A stretch of DNA of 64,000 nt. It comes from Bradyrhizobium sp. 1(2017). GTDB lineage: Bacteria; Pseudomonadota; Alphaproteobacteria; Rhizobiales; Xanthobacteraceae. The position numbers and the translations under genes were made by a program. The stretch is from contig NZ_CP050022.2 in NCBI RefSeq assembly GCF_011602485.2, positions 4,608,001-4,672,000 on the forward strand, written 5' to 3'. Positions 35,500-46,132 of this stretch are shown here, one piece after another. The notes beneath the pieces are model-generated. The model saw only the letters and a list, made by a program, of their open reading frames with translations. It searched no databases and was not told the origin of the DNA. Within the stretch, counting starts at the first letter, position 1, and each line of letters opens with the position of its first letter.

Positions 35500-36861
35500 T
35501 CAGGCAGCGGTCTTTTCCGCGTCGTCGTCCTTGTAGAGGTCCTCGCGCGACACCTTCGTCTCGGTGACGTTGGCGAGCTCGAGGATGTAGTCGACGACCT
35601 TGTCCTCATAGATCGGTGCACGAAGCTGGGCCAGCGCCTGGGCGTTGTTGCGATAATAGTCCCAGACTTCTTTCTCGCGGCCGGGCATCTGGCGCGCCCG
35701 CTCGATCACGGCGCGGCCGACCTCGTCGTCGGTCACGCTGATCTTGTTCTTCTCGCCGATCTCGGAGAGCACGAGTCCGAGCCGCACGCGGCGGTCGGCG
35801 ATCTTGCGATATTCTTCCTTGGCGGCGTCTTCGGTGGTGTTCTCGTCGGCGAAGGTCTTGCCGGCCGAGCTCATCTCGGCCTTGACCGAGTTCCACATCA
35901 GATTGAACTCCTCGTCGACGAGCGAGGGCGGTGCCTCGAAGCGATGCGCCTCGTCGAGGCGGTCGAGCAGCGCGCGCTTGACGCGCTGGCGCGTCGCGGT
36001 CGCGAACTCGGCAGTCAGCCGCTCGCGTGCGGCTTCCTTCAGCTTGTCGAGCGATTCGAGGCCAAGCGTCTTGGCGAACTCGTCGTCGATCGCGAGTTCC
36101 TGCGGCGCCTCGATCAGCGTCGCCGTGGTCTCGAACTCGGCGGGCTGGCCGGCGAGCTTCTCGTTCATATAGTTCTGCGGGAAAGACACTTTCAGCGTGC
36201 GCGTCTCATTGGCGCCGATGCCGATGAGCTGCTCCTCGAAGCCGGGGATGAAGGTGTTGGAGCCGATGGCGACCTGGATGCCCTCGCCGGTGCCGCCCTC
36301 GAAGACTTCGCCGTTGATGCTGCCCTTGAAATTGATGGTGACGCGATCGCCCGAGGCGGCCTTGGCGCCCTCGCCCTTGTCGGCAAAGCTGCGGTTGGAA
36401 TCGGCGATGCGCTTGATCGCCTCGTCGACGTCTGCGTCGGTGACCTCGGCGACGGGCTTCTCGACCTGGAAGGTCTTGAAGTCGGCGAGCGCAATCGAAG
36501 GCACGACCTCGATCGCGACCGTGTAGGTCAGATCGGTCTTGCCGCTCAGCAGCTCCTCGACCTCGGCCTGCTCGCTCGGCATGGTGATCTTCGGTTCGGT
36601 CGCGAGGCGGAAGCCGCGCTCGGAGAACAGCTGCGTGTTGGTGTCGCGGATGGTCTGGTCGATGGTCTCGGCCATCACCGAACGGCCATAGACCTTCTTC
36701 AAGTGCGCGACGGGCACCTTGCCGGGACGAAAGCCGTTGATGCGGACCTTGTCCTTGAGGTCGACGAGCTTGGCGCCGGCCTTGGCGTCGAGATCAGACG
36801 CCGGAACGCTGATCTTGAACTCGTGCTTCAAACCTTCCGAGAGGGTTTCTGTGACCTGCAT
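35500..36861 (-). CDS. tig: trigger factor (ribosome-associated chaperone)
   Basis: A 453-residue trigger factor. The N-terminal ribosome-binding domain has the signature [18 protein letters not shown] (about residues 41-58). The middle FKBP-type PPIase domain begins with [20 protein letters not shown]. The C-terminal helical chaperone arm follows. I chose the ATG at 36861 ([15 protein letters not shown]). The open frame to 37113 is an artefact running through tRNA-Leu. It binds nascent chains at the ribosome exit and is the first gene of the protein-quality block. Confidence 0.97.
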   Translation of the reverse strand: MQVTETLSEGLKHEFKISVPASDLDAKAGAKLVDLKDKVRINGFRPGKVPVAHLKKVYGRSVMAETIDQTIRDTNTQLFSERGFRLATEPKITMPSEQAEVEELLSGKTDLTYTVAIEVVPSIALADFKTFQVEKPVAEVTDADVDEAIKRIADSNRSFADKGEGAKAASGDRVTINFKGSINGEVFEGGTGEGIQVAIGSNTFIPGFEEQLIGIGANETRTLKVSFPQNYMNEKLAGQPAEFETTATLIEAPQELAIDDEFAKTLGLESLDKLKEAARERLTAEFATATRQRVKRALLDRLDEAHRFEAPPSLVDEEFNLMWNSVKAEMSSAGKTFADENTTEDAAKEEYRKIADRRVRLGLVLSEIGEKNKISVTDDEVGRAVIERARQMPGREKEVWDYYRNNAQALAQLRAPIYEDKVVDYILELANVTETKVSREDLYKDDDAEKTAA

Positions 36862-37034
36862 GGCGTCCAATCTTCTTTTCGCTCGGTCCCGGCGCGCATG
36901 CGTCGGGACGCTGTCATTAATCGATCCGACGCGAGGCAAACGCCTCAACGCCGGTGGTTCATCGGACCGGCTCCCAGCGGCCAAACATCCGCGAGGAAAC
37001 AGGCCTCGTAATCCGTGCAAACGCGATAAGCGCT

Positions 37035-37119
37035 TGGTGCGGGCGGAGGGACTCGAACCCCCACAACTTTCGTCACTGGAACCTAAATCCAGCGCGTCTA
37101 CCAGTTCCGCCACGCCCGC
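37035..37119 (-). tRNA. tRNA-Leu (TAG)
   Basis: An 85-nt class II tRNA on the minus strand. Acceptor GCGGGCG pairs with CGCCCGC. The anticodon TAG sits in the loop of CTGGATTTAGGTTCCAG. A long variable arm is present, the T arm contains GGGTTCGAGTCCC, and CCA is encoded. Confidence 0.96.
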
Positions 37120-37272
37120 TTAATTTGCATCAAGACCGGCCGCGATGCCGCGGGCGGCCGGGCTTATAGCATGTGCCTGACTGTTCGCAGCAAAAAAATG
37201 GCCGGTTGGAGGCAAGCTTCAAGTAGGCACGATGGCTGGACTTATCCAGCGCGGCGTGGTCCGGATCGGGCC

Positions 37273-38589
37273 ATGACAACGCGGATTTTCGAGCCGAGCA
37301 GGCGTGAGGTTTTGGCCGGGCTAGCGACCGGATTCGGCGCCTGCGCGACCGGGCTGATCGCCGGCGGCGCCAGCCCGTCCGTGACCGCCCAGCTCGCCCT
37401 GCAGGCGAGGTCAGCCACGCTGGCTCTGCGCCCGGGCCTGCCGGCCACACCGATCTGGGAGCTCGCCGCCGCAAGCCATTTGGGGAGCGTCCGGCTCAAG
37501 CGCGGCAACCGCTGCGAGGTGGTCTTCCGGAACGATCTGCCTGTGCCGATTGCCCCAGTCTGGTACGGCCTGAACGGCCCTGCCGCATCCGATCCGCTAC
37601 GCGGGCGCGCGCCGACCGCGCCGGATGCGACTGAAACGTCAATTCTTTCAATGCTTAATGCAGGAACCCTGCTGGCCGACTTCCGGCTCTTCGAGGACGG
37701 CCTGAAGCAGCCCGCCCGGCCCCTTCCGGTCATCGTCGAGGAGGCGGGCGGCGTCGCCGCCGATCGAGACGAGATCCTGTTGATCGAGGAATGGCGCCTG
37801 CGGACGGACGGCACTGCAGTGCCGCCGGGCCGGGACCCAACGGACACGACAGCACTCTATACGATCAACGGGCGGACTTCATTCGAACTCTCAGCTGCAG
37901 CCAATGAACGGCTGCGGCTGCGCTTTATCAACGGCTCGCAACGGTCTGTTCTGGCGATCAAATTGGAAGGTCACGAGGTGCGCGTGATGGCGCTGGACGG
38001 ACAGCCGGCCGAGCCGTTTCCGGCGCGCAACGGCGCGCTGGTGCTGGCCCCCGGCGCACGGGCCGATGCCATTGTGGATGCAGCCACATCGGCCCCGTTG
38101 CTGCTGCATGACGGCAAGGAGGCCCACCAGGTCGGCCGCCTCACGCTGGCAGACAGGGTGGAGCGGCGCGCACCGATGACCTCGCCGCAACCGTTTCCCG
38201 CCAACGACCTGCCCGAGAAGCTTGATCTCAAAGGCGCCCTGCGATCCGATGTCGCGCTCGGCGCGCCCGATGGTGGCTGGATACGGCCGGCAAGCTTCTC
38301 CACGGCATCCGCCCCCGCTTTCCGCGTCAAGGCCGGCCGCACCGTCGTGCTGGCCCTGAAGAACCCCGCCCCGGTCACGACTATATTCCACCTGCACGGC
38401 CACCATTTCCGCCTGCTCGACAAGCTCGACGATGGCTGGAAGCCCTACTGGCTCGACACGCTCGCGATCGAGCCCGGCCAGACCCAGCGCATCGCATTCG
38501 CGGCGACCGCCCCCGGGCGATGGCTGCTCGAATCCGTCGTGACCGACTGGGCCGCGCCGCGGCTGGTGCGCTGGTACGCGGTGGAGTGA
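37273..38589 (+). CDS. multicopper-oxidase-fold protein lacking most copper ligands (SufI/FtsP-like)
   Basis: A 438-residue protein with a twin-arginine leader (SRREVLAGLATGFGACATGL), so it is exported folded to the periplasm. The cupredoxin domains are recognisable: RCEVVFRNDLPVPIAPVWYG, then ERLRLRFINGSQRSVLAIKL, and a C-terminal FHLHGHHFRLLD. The usual HWHG motif of domain 1 is WYGL, and the terminal HCHxxxH cluster is replaced by a LLESVVTDW stretch. The type-1 His before HLH is Thr370. Only His373, His375 and His377/378 remain. It therefore should not be a normal copper oxidase. The E. coli FtsP/SufI protein has lost copper sites in a similar way and helps division. No division genes are adjacent. 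Confidence 0.85.
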   Translation: MTTRIFEPSRREVLAGLATGFGACATGLIAGGASPSVTAQLALQARSATLALRPGLPATPIWELAAASHLGSVRLKRGNRCEVVFRNDLPVPIAPVWYGLNGPAASDPLRGRAPTAPDATETSILSMLNAGTLLADFRLFEDGLKQPARPLPVIVEEAGGVAADRDEILLIEEWRLRTDGTAVPPGRDPTDTTALYTINGRTSFELSAAANERLRLRFINGSQRSVLAIKLEGHEVRVMALDGQPAEPFPARNGALVLAPGARADAIVDAATSAPLLLHDGKEAHQVGRLTLADRVERRAPMTSPQPFPANDLPEKLDLKGALRSDVALGAPDGGWIRPASFSTASAPAFRVKAGRTVVLALKNPAPVTTIFHLHGHHFRLLDKLDDGWKPYWLDTLAIEPGQTQRIAFAATAPGRWLLESVVTDWAAPRLVRWYAVE

Positions 38590-38595
38590 GGTTTC

Positions 38596-38630
38596 GCAGG
38601 ATGGGTCGAGCGAAGCGAAACCCATCCTGC
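38596..38630. repeat. short palindromic repeat GCAGGATGGGT...ACCCATCCTGC
   Basis: A perfect 11-bp inverted repeat encloses CGAGCGAAGCGAA. A half copy (GCAGGATGGGTTGAGCG) lies at 42491-42507. It sits between two convergent genes and may also stop transcription. Confidence 0.7.
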
Positions 38631-38639
38631 CTGGGCAGC

Positions 38640-40139
38640 TCAGTACTCCACCCCGAGCGCGTCATAGATCCGCCGGTGCACGGCCGGCAGCGTCTCGGTC
38701 AGGTCTTCCGCGATCAGGCCCGGCCCGGCTTCGCTCGCCGCTTCCCCGTGCATCCAGACGCCGATGCTGGCGGCTTCGAACGCGGGCACGCCCTGCGCCA
38801 GGAGGCCAGCGATGACGCCGGACAGCACGTCGCCGGCGCCGGCGGTGGCGAGCCAGGGCGGGGCGTTGGCGGCGATGGTGGCGCGGCCGTCGGGGGCGGC
38901 GATCGTCGTGTCCGGTCCCTTCAGCAGCACGACGGCGCCAGAACGTTCGGCAGCGGCGCGCACGCGCTCGAGCTTCGAGCGGTGCGGATTCTTGTTGCTG
39001 AGGTCGGAGAACAGGCGCGGAAACTCGCCCTCGTGCGGGGTCAGCACCACCGCATTGTCCTGCGAGGATTTGATCGATTCGAACAGCCGCTCGGGCCTGG
39101 CGGCAAAGCTCGTCAGCGCATCCGCATCCAGCACCAGGCGCCGCTGCGCGGTCAGCGCGGTGTGGACGAGGTCGCAGGTCCGCTCGCCGATGCCCGCGCC
39201 CGGACCGATGACGCAGGTGTTGTAGCGCCTGTCACCAAGCAGCTCGCCGAACTCGACCGCGGTGTCGACGGGGCGGACCATGACCGCGGTCAGCGCGCCC
39301 GCATTGATCGCGAGCGCATCGCGCGGGCTCGCGAGCGTCACCAGGCCCGCGCCGGCCCGCAACGCCCCGCGCGCGGCGAGCCGTGCGGCGCCGGTCGCGG
39401 CTGCATCACCGGAGACGGCCAGCACATGGCCGCGCGCGAATTTGTGGCCGTCGATGCGCGGCACCGGAAAGGCGGCACCCCAGTAGTCCGGATCGTTCTC
39501 GAAGATCTGCGGGGCGATCTCGTCCAGCACGTTTGCATCGATGCCGATGTCGGCGACGCGGACGCGGCCGCAATGCATGCGGCCGGGCAGCAGCAGATGC
39601 GCCGGCTTCTTGCGGAAGAAAGTGACGGTCTCGGCGGCGTTCACCGCCACGCCCATCACGGCGGCGCTGGTGCCGTTGATTCCGCTCGGCAGGTCGACGG
39701 CGAGCACCAAGGCGCCGTTGGCGTTGATTGCCTCGATCATCGCGCGTGCCTCGCCGTCAACAGGACGGCTCAGCCCTGCGCCGAACAGCGCGTCGACGAT
39801 CAGCGCAGGCTTCCCGATCGCCTGCGGATTGAACGGAAGCACCGGCTGCTTCCAGCCGCGCGCAGCGGAGGCCGCATCGCCCTGCAGCTGGTCGCGCTCG
39901 CACATCAGGATCACCGAAACTTCGCGGCCCTGGGCGACGAGCTCGGCGGCCGCGACGAAACCGTCGCCGCCATTGTTGCCGGGGCCGGCCACGATCAGGA
40001 TCGGCCCCTCCTCCGCCAGCGCATTGGCGGCCTCGGCGACGGCCTGGCCGGCGCTGAGCATCAGCTTGAAGCCGGGCGTGCCTGCCGCGATACTAAGCTG
40101 ATCGGCGCGCTGCATTTCAGCGGTGGTCAGAACTTCCAT
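38640..40139 (-). CDS. nnr: bifunctional NAD(P)H-hydrate epimerase / ADP-dependent dehydratase
   Basis: A 499-residue fusion of the two nicotinamide-nucleotide repair enzymes. The N-terminal YjeF epimerase half has VAGPGNNGGDGFVAAAEL and ALFGAGLSRPVDG. The C-terminal ribokinase-like dehydratase half has VIGPGAGIG, VVLTPHEGEFPRLF and the ATP/ADP-site motif WLATAGAGDVLSGVIAGLLA. It repairs hydrated NADH and NADPH. I chose the ATG at 40139 (MEVLTTAEMQRAD), because the longer frame to 40214 adds unrelated residues. It is transcribed divergently from glnB. Confidence 0.94.
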   Translation of the reverse strand: MEVLTTAEMQRADQLSIAAGTPGFKLMLSAGQAVAEAANALAEEGPILIVAGPGNNGGDGFVAAAELVAQGREVSVILMCERDQLQGDAASAARGWKQPVLPFNPQAIGKPALIVDALFGAGLSRPVDGEARAMIEAINANGALVLAVDLPSGINGTSAAVMGVAVNAAETVTFFRKKPAHLLLPGRMHCGRVRVADIGIDANVLDEIAPQIFENDPDYWGAAFPVPRIDGHKFARGHVLAVSGDAAATGAARLAARGALRAGAGLVTLASPRDALAINAGALTAVMVRPVDTAVEFGELLGDRRYNTCVIGPGAGIGERTCDLVHTALTAQRRLVLDADALTSFAARPERLFESIKSSQDNAVVLTPHEGEFPRLFSDLSNKNPHRSKLERVRAAAERSGAVVLLKGPDTTIAAPDGRATIAANAPPWLATAGAGDVLSGVIAGLLAQGVPAFEAASIGVWMHGEAASEAGPGLIAEDLTETLPAVHRRIYDALGVEY

Positions 40140-40855
<716 letters not shown>

Positions 40856-40897
40856 GCCGGGTGCTATCCCGCATTTTGCGACACTCTGAAAGAAAAA

Positions 40898-40954
40898 GGC
40901 TGCTTCGGCGGCCTGATTTCGTTTGTGCGGTTGCGCAAACTCGCCGAAAGCGAG
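40898..40954 (+). promoter_or_regulatory. three consecutive hairpins in the glnB-glnA leader
   Basis: Hairpin 1 at 40898-40913 is GGCTGC-TTCG-GCGGCC (UUCG loop, one G-U). Hairpin 2 at 40921-40940 is GTTTGTGCGGTTGCGCAAAC. Hairpin 3 at 40940-40954 is CTCGC-CGAAA-GCGAG. They fill the leader up to about 50 bases before the glnA start. They could be a processing site, a partial terminator or a protein-binding leader. Confidence 0.5.
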
Positions 40955-41004
40955 AACGAATCTGCTCACCAGGAAACCGACCCGCAGAGCCAAAAGGGGT
41001 ATGC

Positions 41005-42414
41005 ATGAAGACCGCCAAAGACGTCCTGAAATCGATCAAGGACAACGACGTCAAATACGTCGACCTGCGCTTCACCGATCCGCGCGGCAAGTGGCAGCAC
41101 GTCACGTTCGACGTCAGCATGATCGATGAGGACATTTTCGCCGAAGGGACGATGTTCGACGGTTCCTCGATCGCCGGCTGGAAGGCGATCAACGAGTCCG
41201 ACATGTGCCTGATGCCCGATCCGGTGACCGCGACGATCGATCCGTTCTTCGCCGAGACCACGATGGTCATCACCTGCGACGTGCTCGAGCCCACCACCGG
41301 CGAGCCCTACAACCGCGACCCCCGCGGCATCGCCAAGAAGGCGGAAGCCATGGTGAAGTCGATGGGCGTGGGCGACAGCGTGTTCGTCGGCCCCGAAGCC
41401 GAATTCTTCGTGTTCGACGACGTGCGCTATTCGGCAGAGCCCTACAAGACCGGTTTCCGGCTCGACTCCTCGGAGCTGCCGACCAACTCCGATACCGAAT
41501 ATGAAGGCGGCAATCTCGGCCACCGCATCCGCACCAAGGGCGGCTACTTCCCCGTCCCGCCGCAGGATTCGGTGCAGGACATGCGCTCGGAAATGCTGGG
41601 CGCCATGGCCAAGATGGGCGTCAAGGTCGAGAAGCATCACCACGAGGTCGCGTCCGCCCAGCACGAGCTCGGCATGAAGTTCGACACGCTGACGCTGATG
41701 GCCGACCACATGCAGATCTACAAGTACTGCATCCACCAGGTCGCGCACATCTACGGCAAGACCGCCACCTTCATGCCGAAGCCGATCTACGGCGACAACG
41801 GCTCGGGCATGCACGTGCACCAGTCGATCTGGAAGGACGGCAAGCCAGTGTTCGCCGGCAACAAATATGCCGACCTGTCGGAGACCTGCCTCCACTACAT
41901 CGGCGGCATCATCAAGCACGCCAAGGCGATCAACGCCTTCACCAACCCGTCGACCAACTCCTACAAGCGCCTGGTCCCGGGCTATGAGGCCCCCGTGCTG
42001 CTCGCCTATTCCGCGCGCAACCGCTCGGCCTCCTGCCGCATCCCGTACACTGCTTCGCCGAAGGCCAAGCGTGTCGAGGTGCGCTTCCCCGATCCGATGG
42101 CCAACCCCTATCTCGGCTTCGCCGCGATGCTGATGGCCGGCCTCGACGGCATCAAGAACAAGATCGATCCGGGTCCGGCGATGGACAAGGACCTCTACGA
42201 TCTGCCGAAGGAAGAGCTGAAGCAGATCCCGACCGTCTGCGGCTCGCTCCGCGAGGCGCTGGAAAACCTCGACAAGGACCGCGCCTTCCTCAAGGCCGGC
42301 GGCGTGTTCGACGACGACTTCATCGACGCCTATATCGAGCTGAAGATGACCGAAGTCGCCCGCTTCGAGATGACCCCGCACCCGGTCGAGTTCGAGATGT
42401 ACTATTCGAACTAA
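41005..42414 (+). CDS. glnA: glutamine synthetase type I
   Basis: A 469-residue GSI, normal length. The start is ATG 41005 ([20 protein letters not shown]). Active-site landmarks: [28 protein letters not shown] with the ATP/glutamate-site His, and [20 protein letters not shown]. The adenylylation Tyr398 lies in DLYDLPKEE, so the enzyme is controlled by GlnE. It makes glutamine from glutamate, ammonia and ATP and is the main ammonia-assimilating enzyme with glnB-based regulation upstream. A strong terminator follows. Confidence 0.98.
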   Translation: MKTAKDVLKSIKDNDVKYVDLRFTDPRGKWQHVTFDVSMIDEDIFAEGTMFDGSSIAGWKAINESDMCLMPDPVTATIDPFFAETTMVITCDVLEPTTGEPYNRDPRGIAKKAEAMVKSMGVGDSVFVGPEAEFFVFDDVRYSAEPYKTGFRLDSSELPTNSDTEYEGGNLGHRIRTKGGYFPVPPQDSVQDMRSEMLGAMAKMGVKVEKHHHEVASAQHELGMKFDTLTLMADHMQIYKYCIHQVAHIYGKTATFMPKPIYGDNGSGMHVHQSIWKDGKPVFAGNKYADLSETCLHYIGGIIKHAKAINAFTNPSTNSYKRLVPGYEAPVLLAYSARNRSASCRIPYTASPKAKRVEVRFPDPMANPYLGFAAMLMAGLDGIKNKIDPGPAMDKDLYDLPKEELKQIPTVCGSLREALENLDKDRAFLKAGGVFDDDFIDAYIELKMTEVARFEMTPHPVEFEMYYSN

Positions 42415-42439
42415 GCGACCCGGACTTTACGCGACAAGC

Positions 42440-42469
42440 AAAAGGCGCTTCCGAAAGGAGGCGCCTTTT
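42440..42469. terminator. bidirectional terminator between glnA and asparaginase gene
   Basis: The inverted repeat AAAAGGCGCTTCC / GGAGGCGCCTTTT has a GAAA loop and one mismatch, with T runs at both ends. It lies between two convergent genes. Confidence 0.85.
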
Positions 42470-42514
42470 CGTTTGGGCGTCGCGGCAGTTGCAGGATGGG
42501 TTGAGCGATGCCCC

Positions 42515-43645
42515 CTACCACGTCGCCGTGAACGCCTTCTGCAGCTCGGCCGGGGCGCTCACGCCGCTCGCGATCAGCAATTGGGTGAGCACGCGCGCCT
42601 TCTGCGGATTGAGGTCCTCGGACACGACGAACCCGTTCTTGTCGTCGTCGACCTCGACGTTCCTTGTGACAAAGCCGGACCGAACCCGCGTGGAGCGGAC
42701 GACGATGATGCCCTTCTTGGCCGCCGCTTCGAGCGCATCGAGGGCCGGCTTCGAGGTGTTGCCGTCGCCGACCCCGGCCAGCACGATGCCCTTGGCGCCG
42801 TGGGAGATGGCGTCCTCGATCGGGACCGCATCCATGTTGGCGTGCGAGTAGACGATCGCGACGCGCGGCAATTGCTCGCCGGCCGGCAGCCTGTAGGTCG
42901 CGCGCTTGAGGCCGGCGGCCTGGGTCATGAAGCGAATGCCGCCGGCGGTGTCGACATAGCCGATCGGCCCGTCATTGGGTGAGCTGAAGGTCTCGATGCT
43001 CGTGGTGTTGGTCTTGGTGACCGAGCGAGCGCCCTGGATCTTGTCGTTCAGCACGGCCATCACGCCACGTCCGCGCGAGCGCGGATCGGCGGCCACCTGC
43101 ACCGCCTCGTAGAGATTGCCGGGGCCGTCCGCGCTCACGGCGGTGGCCGGGCGCATCGAGCCGACGATCACCACCGGTCTGTCGCCGCGCACCACATTGT
43201 CGAGGAAGAACGCGGTCTCCTCGAGCGTATCGGTGCCGTGGGTGATGACGACGCCATCGGCTTCGTTCTTGTCGAAGGCATCCTGGATGCGGCGGGCCAG
43301 CGCGAACCAGACCTTGTCGTTCATGTCCTGGGACCCGATCGACGAGATCTGCTCGGCGTTCAGCTTGGCGAGCTTGTCGAGGCCGGGCACCGACTGCATC
43401 AGCTGCTCGCCCGTAATCTGGCCGGACTTGTACGCACCCGCCGCGCGCGGATCGGCCTGGCCCGCAATGGTGCCTCCCGTCGCCAGCACGAGGATGCGGG
43501 GCAGATTGGCGGGGTCCTTGCCCGGCTCTGCGGCCTGCACGGCTATGTCCCCGCAAGTCCAAAGTGCAAGGGCGAACAGGGGAATGGAGAGCATTGAAAT
43601 CCAGCTTTGGCGGCGACCGGCTGCACTGGCGGTAGGCCTCGTCAT
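42515..43645 (-). CDS. L-asparaginase, type II (periplasmic)
   Basis: A 376-residue asparaginase. An N-terminal leader with a membrane segment (MLSIPLFALALWTCGDIAVQ) ends near AAEPG, indicating export. Catalytic threonines are in LATGGTIAGQ and in VITHGTDTLEET. IVYSHANMDAVPIEDAI is a typical C-domain segment. The start follows GGGAGGAC. It hydrolyses asparagine (and often glutamine) to aspartate and ammonia in the periplasm. Its position next to glnA is consistent with nitrogen scavenging, but the two are on opposite strands. Confidence 0.92.
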   Translation of the reverse strand: MTRPTASAAGRRQSWISMLSIPLFALALWTCGDIAVQAAEPGKDPANLPRILVLATGGTIAGQADPRAAGAYKSGQITGEQLMQSVPGLDKLAKLNAEQISSIGSQDMNDKVWFALARRIQDAFDKNEADGVVITHGTDTLEETAFFLDNVVRGDRPVVIVGSMRPATAVSADGPGNLYEAVQVAADPRSRGRGVMAVLNDKIQGARSVTKTNTTSIETFSSPNDGPIGYVDTAGGIRFMTQAAGLKRATYRLPAGEQLPRVAIVYSHANMDAVPIEDAISHGAKGIVLAGVGDGNTSKPALDALEAAAKKGIIVVRSTRVRSGFVTRNVEVDDDKNGFVVSEDLNPQKARVLTQLLIASGVSAPAELQKAFTATW

Positions 43646-43726
43646 CGAATTGTCCTCCCGTTTAGGTAGGGATCGACATTCGATACGCCCATTGAGGCCG
43701 AAGATGGGTCATGCTGCCGCTTGTGG

Positions 43727-44488
43727 CTACGGGTTGTCACGCCGCGGCATGAAATGGTCGAGCAAGCCCGTCGGCAGCGGAAACACGACGGTCGACGACC
43801 GTTCGCCCGCGATGTCGTGCAGAGCCGCAAAATAACGAAGCTGCATGGCCTGAGGCTCCTGCGCGAGAATCCGGCCGGCCTCGACGAGCTTTTCGGCGGC
43901 CTGCTGCTCGCCCATCGCATTGATCACCTTGGCCCGCCGCAAGCGTTCCGCCTCGGCCTGTTTGGCGATCGCGCGAACCATGGTTTCGTTGATATCGACG
44001 TCCTTGATCTCTATGCCGGTGACCTTGATGCCCCAGACGTCAGTCTGCTTGTCGAGGATCTCCTGGATGTCCGCGTTCAACCTGTCGCGTTCTGCAAGCA
44101 TCTCGTCGAGCTCGTGCTTGCCGAGCACCGAGCGCAACGTGGTCTGGGCGAGCTGGCTGGTCGCGGCCATGTAGTCGCCGACCTTAATGATGGCGCGCTC
44201 GGGATCGACGATGCGGAAGTAGAGGACGGCATTGACCTTGACCGAGACGTTGTCCCGCGAAATCACGTCCTGCGGCGGGACAACCTGCACCATCACCCGC
44301 AGATCGACCTTGACGAGTTGCTGCACGATCGGAACGATGAGGATGAAGCCCGGGCCCTTCACGCCTGTGAACCGGCCAAGCGTAAAGATGACGCCCCGCT
44401 CGTATTCACGCAGGATTCGAATAGCCTGGGATAGAAAGATGATGACAAGCAGCGCAAGCGCCGCATACGTCATATATTCCAGCATCAT
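43727..44488 (-). CDS. SPFH/band-7 protein (slipin, stomatin-like)
   Basis: A 253-residue membrane-anchored slipin. It has one N-terminal membrane helix ([17 protein letters not shown]), then the PHB domain ([40 protein letters not shown]) and a C-terminal helical oligomerisation part ([20 protein letters not shown]). Its start overlaps the end of the NfeD gene by 4 bases. Stomatin/NfeD pairs are widespread. In Pyrococcus the protease of the pair cleaves the stomatin partner, and the pair is thought to organise membrane microdomains. Confidence 0.93.
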   Translation of the reverse strand: MMLEYMTYAALALLVIIFLSQAIRILREYERGVIFTLGRFTGVKGPGFILIVPIVQQLVKVDLRVMVQVVPPQDVISRDNVSVKVNAVLYFRIVDPERAIIKVGDYMAATSQLAQTTLRSVLGKHELDEMLAERDRLNADIQEILDKQTDVWGIKVTGIEIKDVDINETMVRAIAKQAEAERLRRAKVINAMGEQQAAEKLVEAGRILAQEPQAMQLRYFAALHDIAGERSSTVVFPLPTGLLDHFMPRRDNP

Positions 44489-45867
44489 GATATACCTCCC
44501 TCGCCCGTTCGGGCCGGTGCGCGCCGTATCAGCAGCGTCAGGTCGATGACGTCAGCGACTTCGACCGTCTCTCCGGGCTTGAAGGTTTCAGCGCCGCGCG
44601 CCTGCCAGCGCTCACCATGGGTGAAGACATGACCTTCGTTCCCATTCCAGTCGAGAATCTCGGCGGGCAAGCCTTGCATGGCCTGCGCGCCGACCAGCGC
44701 AGGAGCCTTGCCGACGCGCCGCAGCGAACCAAGCACGAAGAGAGCAAAGCCGGCGAACGCCGCCGCTGTGATGCCGATCACCCACCACGAGAGGTGATAA
44801 CCGGGCGCCTCGCTCCTGAAAAGCATCAGTGCTCCCAGCACGAAAGCGATGATCCCTCCCAGACCGATCACCACGGTTGGGTTGAATGCTTCGACGGTGA
44901 GAAGCACGAGTCCCATCAACATCAAGGCGAGGCCGGCATAATTGATCGGCAGCAAATTGAGTGCATAGAGGCCGATCAGGAGGCAGATCGCGCCGACGAC
45001 GCCGGGGGCGACGGCACCCGGAGACATGAACTCGAAGATCAGGCCATAGATGCCGATCATCAGGAGAATGAACGCGACGTTCGGATCAGTGATGACCGCC
45101 AGGAAGCGGGATATCCATCCGGGCTCGATGGCTTCGACAACAGCATCCTTTGTCGCCAGTCGTTGCGTCTTGCCGTCTGCAACCTCCACCATGCGGCCAT
45201 CGAGCTGCCTCAGCAATTCAGCCTGATCGCGCGCGACAAGATCGATGGCATGAGCCTGTAGCGCGCCGCTGGCAGAGAGTGTGGCAGCCTCACGGACCGC
45301 CTTCTCCGCCCAATCCGCATTGCGGCTGCGCAGCTCCGCAAGGCTGCGGATGAAAGCAACCGCATCGTTGGTCGCCTTTGCCGTCATCGCATCCTTCGGC
45401 TGATCGTTCTTGTCCTTGCCGTTCTTGTCCGGTGTCCCGCTCGGCAGCCCCGGCAGCGGCCCGCCAATCTGCACCGGCGTCGCGGCACCAATATTGGTGC
45501 CTGGCGCCATCGCCGCGATGTGGGTCGCATAAAGGATATAGGTCCCCGCGCTCGCCGCGTGGGCGCCGGAAGGAGCAACGTAACCGACGACAGGGATGGA
45601 CGAGGCGAGCACATCCGCAATAATCTCGCGCATGCTGGAATTGAGACCGCCCGGCGTGTTCATTCTGAGAACCACGACCTCGGCACGCCGTTCGCTCGCC
45701 TTGGCCAAAGCCTCCTTCACGTAGCTGGCCGACGCAGGACCGACGGCCCCGTCGATCGAAACGATCAGTGCAAGACGGCTCCTCTCCTCCGCTGAGCCGG
45801 GAAGGAGACAGCAGATCAAAGCCACGACGCCAATCGCCGCAACAAGGGCCGCCTTCATGGTCTGCAC
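44485..45867 (-). CDS. NfeD-type membrane serine protease (long form)
   Basis: About 460 residues. I prefer the GTG at 45867, with GGGAG 8 bases upstream. ATG 45858 is also possible. After a signal peptide comes a ClpP/SppA-like protease domain with catalytic Ser107 in [12 protein letters not shown] and Lys164 in [10 protein letters not shown], both conserved in 1510-N type proteases. Next is a Lys/Asp-rich insertion (about residues 143-160), then four to five membrane helices and a C-terminal OB-fold NfeD domain ([13 protein letters not shown] segment with GETVEVADV). It is coupled to the slipin gene downstream, its likely partner or substrate. Confidence 0.92.
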   Translation of the reverse strand: MQTMKAALVAAIGVVALICCLLPGSAEERSRLALIVSIDGAVGPASASYVKEALAKASERRAEVVVLRMNTPGGLNSSMREIIADVLASSIPVVGYVAPSGAHAASAGTYILYATHIAAMAPGTNIGAATPVQIGGPLPGLPSGTPDKNGKDKNDQPKDAMTAKATNDAVAFIRSLAELRSRNADWAEKAVREAATLSASGALQAHAIDLVARDQAELLRQLDGRMVEVADGKTQRLATKDAVVEAIEPGWISRFLAVITDPNVAFILLMIGIYGLIFEFMSPGAVAPGVVGAICLLIGLYALNLLPINYAGLALMLMGLVLLTVEAFNPTVVIGLGGIIAFVLGALMLFRSEAPGYHLSWWVIGITAAAFAGFALFVLGSLRRVGKAPALVGAQAMQGLPAEILDWNGNEGHVFTHGERWQARGAETFKPGETVEVADVIDLTLLIRRAPARTGEGGIS

Positions 45868-46027
45868 GGCACGGGCTCCCTTGCAGAGCATATGGTGCGC
45901 GGCTCGTGAACCTCAATGCAGCGTGTGGAGATCAACGTTGCGATTGTGCAACGCAATGGAAATGGCGCCGACAGCGTGGGCAGAGCTCTTGCGCTGCCCG
46001 CCGCCCAGCCGATCAAGACCATCGCGC

Positions 46028-46132
46028 GCGGCCGGGCATGAGGACGAGAGCAGCTTCCGCAAGGCGTTTCGCAGACTGACCTTGATGTCACCGCAGGCTT
46101 ACCGCACGCGGCGGACGGAGCGAGCCGTCTGA
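46028..46132 (+). pseudogene. C-terminal remnant of an AraC-family regulator gene
   Basis: The frame ends in AGHEDESSFRKAFRRLTLMS then PQAYRTRR, which is the last helix-turn-helix of GlxA/AraC-type regulators. Upstream of it, no frame continues into the rest of the DNA-binding domain, and the sensing domain is missing. It is probably a degenerate tail, not a gene. Confidence 0.75.

Noticed and set aside
36862..37113. N-terminal extension of trigger factor through tRNA-Leu
   Set aside because: The extra residues are translated tRNA and spacer. The normal trigger factor start is at 36861.
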